Shown here: positions 35,078 through 45,298 of the stretch, in pieces
How positions within the stretch are numbered: the stretch's first letter is position 1
Layout of the letters: every line of letters begins with the position of its first letter
DNA from: Myceligenerans pegani
GTDB lineage: Bacteria; Actinomycetota; Actinomycetes; Actinomycetales; Cellulomonadaceae
Reading direction: 5' to 3'
Length of the DNA: 45,298 nucleotides
NCBI RefSeq assembly: GCF_014892515.1
Contig: NZ_JADBGR010000070.1
Coordinates: 1-45,298 of the forward strand
Program-made: the position numbers and the translations under genes
The notes under the pieces: model-generated
Seen by the model: the letters and a program-made list of their open reading frames with translations, nothing else
Database searches by the model: none
Told to the model about the DNA's origin: nothing

Positions 35078-36090
35078 CCCAGCACGATCGCGGTCCACGC
35101 CTCGATCCACTCGTCACGGTGCGCCGCGATCTCCTCCGGGTCCACCTCGTACGGGTCGTCGGCGAGCGGGGCGTGCTCGACCCATTCCTCCGGCAGGGCG
35201 GCGTCCTCGTCGGCCGGATACATGTACATCGAGCCGGGCAGGTCTTCCTGGACCGTGTCGGACTGCAGGAACCGCACGAGCTCCCAGGCGCCGTCCGGGT
35301 TGTCGGCGCCGGCAAGGACACCGGCGTACTCCTCCTGGCGGAAGCAGGTGTCGAGGAGCGCGGTGGTGGTGGACTCGCCGTCGTCGGTCACGGTGTAGGC
35401 CGGGGACGTCGAGTAGGACAGGACGAGCGGCCGGTCGCCGTCGCCGTCCGCGCCGGAGAAGTCGACGTAGTAGGCGTCCTCCCACGAGTCGACGACCTTG
35501 ACGTCGTTGTCCCGCAGCGCCGCCCAGTAGTCGCCGAAGCCGTTGTCACCGAACGCGCTGTACGTCGCCAGCAGGAACGCGAGCCCCGGGGACGACGTCG
35601 CCGGGTTGGTCACGACGAGCAGGCCCTGGTACTCGGGCTCGGTCAGGTCCTCGAGGGTCTCGGGGATGTCCAGGTCCTGCTCGGCGAACCATTCCTTGTC
35701 CGCGTTGATGCAGACGTCTCCGCGGTCGATCTGGGCCAGGTCACCGGCGATCACCCCTTCGTCGGTGACGCGTGACGCGAACGTGTTGTCGATGCCGAAC
35801 ACGGCGTCGCCGAGCGGCGCGTCCTTGGTGAGGACGAGCTGGTTCGCGAGCGTGCCGGCGTCCCCGGCGGCGTTCACCTCGACCGTGAGCCCGGTCTCGT
35901 CCTCGAACTCGTCGAGGATCCCGTCGCTGAGCGCGAACGAGTCGTGCGTGACGAGCGTGACGGTGTCCGACGCCGGCGAGGCGTCGCCGTCCTGCTCGTC
36001 GCCGGGCTGCCCCGTGCACCCGGCGAGCAGCAGGGCGGACACGACGGACGCGGCCGCCGCGGTCACGGCGGTACGTCGGAACATGGTCAT
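35074..36090 (-). CDS. thiB: thiamine-binding lipoprotein
   Basis: 338 residues. Lipoprotein signal with lipobox LLAGC (Cys25), then a linker and an iron/thiamine-type solute-binding fold (TVTLVTHDSFALSDGILDEF, DAVFGIDNTFASRV, YQGLLVVTNPATSSPGLAF, PLVLSYSTSPAYT). THDSFALS is the usual opening strand of ThiB proteins. ATG 36090 follows AAAGGACC; a second ATG two codons later is possible. First gene of the operon, directly under a TPP riboswitch. Confidence 0.94.
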   Translation of the reverse strand: MTMFRRTAVTAAAASVVSALLLAGCTGQPGDEQDGDASPASDTVTLVTHDSFALSDGILDEFEDETGLTVEVNAAGDAGTLANQLVLTKDAPLGDAVFGIDNTFASRVTDEGVIAGDLAQIDRGDVCINADKEWFAEQDLDIPETLEDLTEPEYQGLLVVTNPATSSPGLAFLLATYSAFGDNGFGDYWAALRDNDVKVVDSWEDAYYVDFSGADGDGDRPLVLSYSTSPAYTVTDDGESTTTALLDTCFRQEEYAGVLAGADNPDGAWELVRFLQSDTVQEDLPGSMYMYPADEDAALPEEWVEHAPLADDPYEVDPEEIAAHRDEWIEAWTAIVLG

Positions 36091-36102
36091 GAAAGGTCCT
36101 TT

Positions 36103-36200
36103 CGACTTCCTCCACCGGTGCTAACCGGATCAGGTTCGAGGGTCTGCGGCGAACCGCACTCTCAGCGCCCGCGTCGTCGACGGCGGGGGCTCCCCTGTCG
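36103..36200 (-). promoter_or_regulatory. TPP riboswitch (THI element)
   Basis: On the minus strand: GGGCGCTGAGAGTGCGG, then ACCCTCGAACCTGATCCGG and TTAGCACCGG, the conserved thiamine pyrophosphate aptamer blocks in order. Terminal CGAC (36200-36197) can pair with GTCG (36106-36103) as part of P1. The thiB ribosome binding site (AAAGGACC) starts right after P1, and there is no separate terminator, so control of translation is likely. Confidence 0.95.
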
Positions 36201-36243
36201 TTGTTCTCGGCAGCCTACCTCTGCTGTCCGTCACGGATGCCGC

Positions 36244-36249
36244 TACGGT
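36244..36249 (+). promoter_or_regulatory. -10 box of a leaderless DUF4235 transcript
   Basis: TACGGT, 6 nt, then GTG at 36256. Confidence 0.5.
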
Positions 36250-36255
36250 GGGTTC

Positions 36256-36543
36256 GTGGCCGAGAATGAGACGGAACCGACACTTGCGGTGAAGATCGGC
36301 ACCATCGCCCTCACGTTCGCCGCCGGATGGGCGGCGCAGAAGGCGCTGGCGCTGGTCTGGAAGCAGGTCACCGGCAAAGACGCACCCACCAAACCCGACG
36401 ACCCGGAGCTCGACATGGTCCAGGCGACCGTGTTCGCCGCGGTCGCCGCCGGGACGGCCGTGCTCGCCAAGCGTGTCGCCGCCCGTGGCGCGCAGCGCGC
36501 GGTGGCCAGGATCGCGGCCCGCTCGGCGGCGCGCTCGAGCTGA
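36256..36543 (+). CDS. DUF4235 membrane protein
   Basis: 95 residues from a GTG at 36256. It begins VAENETEPTLAVKIGTIALT, then a membrane segment (ALTFAAGWAAQKALALVW), a short polar stretch (KQVTGKDAPTKPDDPELDM), a second hydrophobic segment (ATVFAAVAAGTAVLA) and a basic tail. This pattern matches DUF4235, a small actinobacterial membrane family of unknown function. It is 59 nt before moaC, which has its own TANNNT box. Confidence 0.88.
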   Translation: MAENETEPTLAVKIGTIALTFAAGWAAQKALALVWKQVTGKDAPTKPDDPELDMVQATVFAAVAAGTAVLAKRVAARGAQRAVARIAARSAARSS

Positions 36544-36590
36544 CCACGAGGCCGGGCCGAGACGGCCGCGGAGGCAGGCACGCGATCTTC

Positions 36591-36596
36591 TACGCT
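36591..36596 (+). promoter_or_regulatory. -10 box of a leaderless moaC transcript
   Basis: TACGCT, 6 nt, then GTG at 36603. Confidence 0.5.
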
Positions 36597-36602
36597 GGGC
36601 GG

Positions 36603-37097
36603 GTGACCTTCACCCATCTCGACGACCGCGGCCAGGCCCGCATGGTCGACGTCACCGCCAAGCAGCCCACCGTGCGATCCGCGACGGCGACCGGTCGCGT
36701 CGCCTGCGCGCCCGAGGTCGTCGCGGCGCTCCGCTCGGGCGAGGTGCCCAAGGGTGACGTGCTCGCCGTGGCGCGCATCGCCGGCATCGCGGGGGCCAAG
36801 CGCACCGCGGAGCTCCTGCCCCTCGCGCACGTGATCGGCGTGCACGGCGCGGTGGTGGACCTCGAGGTGACCGATGGCGGCGTCGACATCACGGCCACCG
36901 TCCGCACCGCGGACCGTACCGGGGTGGAGATGGAGGCGCTGACCGCCGTGTCCGTCGCCGGGCTCGCCGTGGTCGACATGGTCAAGGGACTGGACAGGTC
37001 GGTGTCGCTCGCCGACGTCCGCCTCGTCGCGAAGACGGGCGGCAGGTCGGGCGACTGGGTGCGGCCGGGAGCCGAGCGAGAGGCCGAGGCCTCGTGA
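36603..37097 (+). CDS. moaC: MoaC, cyclic pyranopterin monophosphate synthase
   Basis: Second step of molybdenum cofactor synthesis. 164 residues from a GTG at 36603. Motifs: ARMVDVTAKQPTVRSATATG, KRTAELLPLAHVIG (H76; the family usually reads LCHP here), GVEMEALTAVSVAGL and DMVKGLD with the catalytic Lys (K128). The A-H-V variation next to H76 is noted, but the catalytic residues remain. Its stop overlaps the start of moaD. Confidence 0.95.
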   Translation: MTFTHLDDRGQARMVDVTAKQPTVRSATATGRVACAPEVVAALRSGEVPKGDVLAVARIAGIAGAKRTAELLPLAHVIGVHGAVVDLEVTDGGVDITATVRTADRTGVEMEALTAVSVAGLAVVDMVKGLDRSVSLADVRLVAKTGGRSGDWVRPGAEREAEAS

Positions 37098-37336
37098 TCC
37101 AGGTGCGGTACTTCGCGGGAGCGAGGGAGGCAGCGGGTGTCGCCTCGGAAGCCCTTCCGGGCCCGACGACGGCGGCCGGCCTGCGCACCGAGCTGGCCGC
37201 GCGGCACGGGGCGGCGTTGGGCGAGGTCCTGCCGAGGTGCGCGCTTCTCGTGGCGGGAGCCCGGGCGACGTCGGACGAGACCCCGGTGCCCGACGGGACG
37301 ACCGTGGACGTGCTCCCGCCCTTCGCGGGTGGCTGA
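37094..37336 (+). CDS. moaD: MoaD, molybdopterin synthase sulfur carrier subunit
   Basis: 80 residues, beta-grasp fold (IQVRYFAGAREAAGVASEAL). It ends in PPFAGG, whose terminal Gly-Gly is thiocarboxylated to supply sulfur. GTG start overlapping the moaC stop by 4 nt, so it is co-translated. The partner moaE is not in this window. Confidence 0.93.
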   Translation: MIQVRYFAGAREAAGVASEALPGPTTAAGLRTELAARHGAALGEVLPRCALLVAGARATSDETPVPDGTTVDVLPPFAGG

Positions 37337-37370
37337 TCGCTCCCTACGCCACGGTTCGCCGGCGGGTCGG

Positions 37371-37889
37371 CTACTGCTCGGGTGGGGCGGGGTGATCGGC
37401 GCCGTCGAGCTGTTCGCGAAGATGCGGCCACAGCGGTAGAACGATCTCGGCGCCGTCGCGCGCGCCTCCCGTGGAGCCGGGCAGGTTGATGACGACCGCC
37501 GGCCGACTGCCGTTGGGCGCCCGGATGATGCCGGCAAGACCACGGGACAGTACGGCCGTGGGAATCCCGCCCTCCGCGCCCCTGGCCCGGATCGCCTCGG
37601 CGATGCCGGGGATCTCCGTGTCGAGCAGACCTCGGGTGCCCTCGGGGGTGAGATCGCGGGGAGTGACGCCGGTGCCACCGGTGGTGAGGATCAGGCGGGC
37701 ACGCTGGGCGAGCGTCCAGCGCAGGACGTCCCGGACGGATTCGACGCCGTCCGGCACGACGCGGGTGACCACGTCGCTGATCCCGTGCTCGGCGAGGACC
37801 TGTACCAGGAGAGGGCCGGAACGGTCTTCCGACTCACCGCGGGCACAGCGGTCCGACACGGTGATGACGGCAGCGCGGTCGGAAGTCAT
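37371..37889 (-). CDS. mog: MogA/MoaB-type molybdopterin adenylyltransferase
   Basis: Adenylates molybdopterin before molybdate insertion. 172 residues from the ATG at 37889 (MTSDRAAVITVSDRCARGE). TTGGTGVTPRDLTPEGTRG (69-87) is the signature, and INLPGSTGGARDG the later phosphate-binding loop. The frame stays open upstream, but a TATGGT box 6 nt before this ATG supports it. Convergent with moaD. Confidence 0.93.
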   Translation of the reverse strand: MTSDRAAVITVSDRCARGESEDRSGPLLVQVLAEHGISDVVTRVVPDGVESVRDVLRWTLAQRARLILTTGGTGVTPRDLTPEGTRGLLDTEIPGIAEAIRARGAEGGIPTAVLSRGLAGIIRAPNGSRPAVVINLPGSTGGARDGAEIVLPLWPHLREQLDGADHPAPPEQ

Positions 37890-37895
37890 GCCTAC

Positions 37896-37901
37896 ACCAT
37901 A
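37896..37901 (-). promoter_or_regulatory. -10 box of a leaderless mog transcript
   Basis: TATGGT, 6 nt, then ATG at 37889. Confidence 0.5.
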
Positions 37902-37984
37902 GGAGGTCGCTCGCTGCACGGGCACGGACGACCGGGGCGAGCCGTAGTCGTGACGCGGCAGCCGCCCGGTGGAGCGGTCGTCGG

Positions 37985-38914
37985 TCACGACACCGGCGTG
38001 CGCTCGCTCGACGTCGGATCATGGTCGAGCGAGCTGCCGTCCTCCCGGGACCGGGCGCCGACACGGTGGGCTCGGACGGACCAGGCCACGGCCGCGGCCC
38101 AGCCGATCCAGATCACCACGTAGACCGGGATCCTCGTGGCCTCGGGCGCGGCGATCCAGTCGCTGTCGAGCAGGGTCCGGGAGTTGGTCAGCACGATGAC
38201 CCCGCCCACCAGGGAGCCGAGGACGCGCGGCGGGACGCGCCGGACGAGCCATGCCGCGATCGGCGCCGCGACGAGGCCGCCGACGAGCAGTGCGAGCACC
38301 CACGCGTAGTCGATGCCCTCGCCGGCCATGCCGAGCAGGAAGCCACCGCTCGCGGCGACGGCGACGAGGAACTCCGACGTGTCGATGGTACCGATCACCC
38401 TGCGCGGTTCCATCCGCCCGCTCGCCAGGAGTGCCGGTGTGCCGACCGGGCCCCAACCGCCGCCACCCGTCGCGTCCATGAAACCTCCCAGGAGGCCCAG
38501 TGGCGCGAGGAATCGCTTGCGCATCGGCTTGTCCGACCTGGTCGGCAGACCCTGCACGGTGAAGCGGACGAGCACGTAGACGCCCAGGGAGAGGAGAATC
38601 AGCGACATCACGGGCTTGGCGACGTCCGTGGACAACGACGAGAGGAAGGTCGCACCGGCGAAGGCGCCCAGCGCGCCGGGGACTCCGATCTTCGCGACGA
38701 CCCTCCCGTCCACGTTCCCGAACCGCCAGTGCGATGCGCCGGACGCCAGGGTGGTGCCGATCTCGGCGAGATGCACGGTGGCCGACGCCGCAGCTGGATT
38801 CGTGCCGATGGCGAGCAACAGCGTCGTGGACGTGACGCCGTACGCCATGCCGAGACTGCCGTCGACCAGTTGGGCGCCGAGGCCGACCAGAGCGAGCAGG
38901 ATCAGGGTTCTCAT
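37985..38914 (-). CDS. TauE/SafE-family sulfite/anion exporter
   Basis: 309 residues with about eight membrane segments. First helix LILLALVGLGAQLVDGSLGM; duplicated family blocks GMAYGVTSTTLLLAIGTNPA and GGFMDATGGGGWGPVGTPAL. Such proteins export sulfite, sulfoacetate or related anions. The C-terminal ~25 residues are polar and cytoplasmic. Divergent from the Rrf2 regulator with a 19-bp palindrome between, so regulation by it is likely. The substrate is inferred only from family and neighbour. Confidence 0.92.
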   Translation of the reverse strand: MRTLILLALVGLGAQLVDGSLGMAYGVTSTTLLLAIGTNPAAASATVHLAEIGTTLASGASHWRFGNVDGRVVAKIGVPGALGAFAGATFLSSLSTDVAKPVMSLILLSLGVYVLVRFTVQGLPTRSDKPMRKRFLAPLGLLGGFMDATGGGGWGPVGTPALLASGRMEPRRVIGTIDTSEFLVAVAASGGFLLGMAGEGIDYAWVLALLVGGLVAAPIAAWLVRRVPPRVLGSLVGGVIVLTNSRTLLDSDWIAAPEATRIPVYVVIWIGWAAAVAWSVRAHRVGARSREDGSSLDHDPTSSERTPVS

Positions 38915-38981
38915 GAGCGGCTCCGGTTCGGGCGATCGTGGCGGGCAGGAGTTCGAGGCGGGTTCGAACAGGGCGAGAGTA

Positions 38982-39000
38982 TCCTATCAATCCGATAGGA
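38982..39000. promoter_or_regulatory. palindrome between exporter and Rrf2 genes, candidate Rrf2 operator
   Basis: TCCTATC-AATCC-GATAGGA: perfect 7-bp arms, 5-bp centre. On the minus strand it contains TAGGAT, a -10-like box for the exporter, so binding would block its promoter. Confidence 0.65.
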
Positions 39001-39104
39001 ACCAAGCACTTTGAACAAGTCGGGTTTTAGCTCGGCCGTCGGGCATGGACGCCGACTCTGGGTCGTGCGCGCGGTAACCGCCTATTCCGGTGGACAATGG
39101 GGTC

Positions 39105-39563
39105 ATGAGAATCTCCGCACGCGCCGACTATGCCGTGAGAGCCGCCGCCGAACTCGCGGCCGCCGACCATGACGTACCTGTTCGCGCCGAAGCCCTCGCC
39201 ACGGCGCAGGGCATCCCGTATCGCTTCCTGGAAGGGATTCTCAGCGACCTGCGCCGGGACGGTCTCGTCACGAGCCAGCGCGGCGCCGGCGGCGGCTACC
39301 GACTGGGCCAGCCCGCGGAACGCGTCACGATCGCGGATGTCATCCGTGCCGTCGACGGGCCGCTCGTCTTCGTACGTGGCAAGCGGCCGTCCGACCTGGA
39401 GTACCAAGGACCTGCCGCACCGCTGCTCCAGGTCTGGGTCGCACTGCGCGCCAATGTCCGCACGGTGCTGGAGCAGGTGACGCTCGCCGATCTGGTGACG
39501 GATGGTCTACCGACGGAGATCCGGGACCTGGTCCGGGCGGACGACGCGTGGGCGAACGCGTGA
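39105..39563 (+). CDS. Rrf2-family transcriptional regulator
   Basis: 152 residues from the ATG at 39105. Winged helix-turn-helix MRISARADYAVRAAAELAAA, then IPYRFLEGILSDLRRDGLVTS and the wing RGAGGGYRLGQPAERVTI. No cysteine is present, so it is not an iron-sulfur type (IscR, NsrR); a CymR-like sulfur-responsive role is more likely. GACAAT lies 6 nt before the ATG. Divergent from the TauE/SafE exporter. Confidence 0.93.
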   Translation: MRISARADYAVRAAAELAAADHDVPVRAEALATAQGIPYRFLEGILSDLRRDGLVTSQRGAGGGYRLGQPAERVTIADVIRAVDGPLVFVRGKRPSDLEYQGPAAPLLQVWVALRANVRTVLEQVTLADLVTDGLPTEIRDLVRADDAWANA

Positions 39564-39631
39564 GATGGCGGCGTGGGCGAACGCACGAGGTGGCGTGGCC
39601 GGCATCGCTGCCGGGCGCTTTCCAGGAATGG

Positions 39632-39667
39632 CGAAAGCCCCTCGAGTGGGTGCTCGAGGGGCTTTCG
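39632..39667 (-). terminator. rRNA operon terminator
   Basis: CGAAAGCCCCTCGAG and CTCGAGGGGCTTTCG form a 15-bp perfect stem around TGGGTG, right after the 5S gene on the minus strand. It can also end the convergent rrf2 transcript. Confidence 0.85.
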
Positions 39668-39676
39668 TGAAAGGGG

Positions 39677-39795
39677 GTCCGGCGGCGTCCTACTCTCCCA
39701 CCCCCTGGCGGGGGCAGTACCATCGGCGCTGTAGGGCTGAGCTTCCGGGTTCGGAATGGAGCCGGGCGTTTCCCCTACGCTATGACCGCCGTAAC
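39677..39795 (-). rRNA. 5S ribosomal RNA
   Basis: Minus strand begins GTTACGGCGGTCATAGCG and ends near GACGCCGCCGGACC; the ends pair. Contains the conserved CCCGGCTCCATTCCGAACCC and GTGGGAGAGTAGG. Ends approximate to a few bases. Confidence 0.95.
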
Positions 39796-39886
39796 ACTAT
39801 CGAGTTCACCAACCAACCCAGGGCTACAGGCCCCCCCTCTTCGTTGTGCCTGCCGGCACCCGTGGGGGGTGGTTTGGTCGTTTCTC

Positions 39887-39908
39887 GGGAACCGTACAGT
39901 GGACGCGA
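39887..39908 (-). other. 3' strand of the 23S processing stem
   Basis: The 22 bases here (plus strand GGGAACCGTACAGTGGACGC-GA) are the reverse orientation of a near-identical 22 bases at 43171-43192 on the other side of 23S, differing at three positions that allow G-U pairs. In the precursor RNA the two pair across 23S, as expected for an RNase III stalk. Confidence 0.75.
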
Positions 39909-39945
39909 ACAGCCGGCACACACACAGTGTGTGGGTGTGGGGTGT

Positions 39946-45138
<5,193 letters not shown>

Positions 45139-45298
45139 AGAAAACACTCTTCACAGAGCTTAACTGATACCAGCTCAGACCAGACAGACAAACTGCCCGA
45201 TCCGATCCAAAACAACCCCTCCCACAAAAGGGAAGAGCCTTAAACATTGGCATTGACTATCAAGCACACTGTTGAGTTCTCAAACAACCGACGCACAC
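45139..45298 (-). promoter_or_regulatory. rRNA leader (partial)
   Basis: Transcribed leader upstream of 16S, running off the window. TTGTTTGAGAACTCAACAG (45287-45269, minus) is a boxA-like antitermination element, echoed in the 16S-23S spacer. The promoter is outside the window. Confidence 0.65.

Overview
The window is high-GC actinobacterial chromosome. It contains a dnaK-grpE-dnaJ-hspR operon with HAIR operators, many starts that look leaderless, a 16S-23S-5S operon whose 23S carries the actinobacterial extra-helix region, and sugar ABC transporter/GH3 genes with no cognate ATPase. The order is most likely Micrococcales (relatives of Promicromonosporaceae, Cellulomonadaceae or Beutenbergiaceae). 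I cannot fix the family by eye, and the 16S V3 helix is longer than the form I associate with most Micrococcales. I see no prophage, insertion sequence, CRISPR array or tRNA gene. Most of the window is conserved chromosomal backbone with an extracellular-hydrolase flavour.

Layout. 1-2.3 kb: an ECF-like sigma factor fused to a zinc-finger anti-sigma-like tail and cut by the window edge; a divergent cytosolic protein with a degenerate GGDEF-like region; a small DUF1540 protein. 2.5-6.8 kb: the heat-shock operon dnaK-grpE-dnaJ-hspR (minus strand), with two HAIR operators, one sitting on the dnaK promoter. 6.8-14.8 kb: a membrane-anchored HExxH metallopeptidase, a small helical protein, an M19 dipeptidase, an S4-domain RNA-binding protein and a large secreted subtilisin with four Ig-like repeats. 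14.9-24.8 kb: a carbohydrate island (solute-binding protein, two permeases, GH3 glycosidase) with a divergent LacI regulator, a small membrane protein and a second GH3 glycosidase. 24.8-32.4 kb: GNAT acetyltransferase, secreted M6 metallopeptidase, CutC, PrsW-type protease and glucose-6-phosphate isomerase. 32.5-36.2 kb: a thiamine transporter operon thiB-thiP-thiQ under a TPP riboswitch. 36.2-39.6 kb: a DUF4235 protein, molybdenum cofactor genes moaC, moaD and mog, and a TauE/SafE exporter divergent from an Rrf2 regulator. 39.6-45.3 kb: a complete rRNA operon on the minus strand, read 16S-23S-5S, with part of its leader.

How the genes work together. The sugar island reads as import of short beta-linked oligosaccharides followed by cytoplasmic hydrolysis by GH3 enzymes. 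Energising probably depends on a shared MsiK-type ATPase encoded elsewhere. Several secreted or membrane peptidases (HExxH, S8, M6) and a dipeptidase suggest active use of extracellular protein. TPP controls thiamine uptake through the riboswitch, and HspR closes a feedback loop on the chaperone operon.

The most unusual signals are structural. A perfect 46-bp inverted repeat with a 41-bp loop lies inside the start of thiP. Two tandem, sequence-related hairpins with a compensatory base-pair change follow the M6 gene. A TANNNT box lies 6-8 nt before the start codon of many genes. No clearly new multi-gene system is visible.
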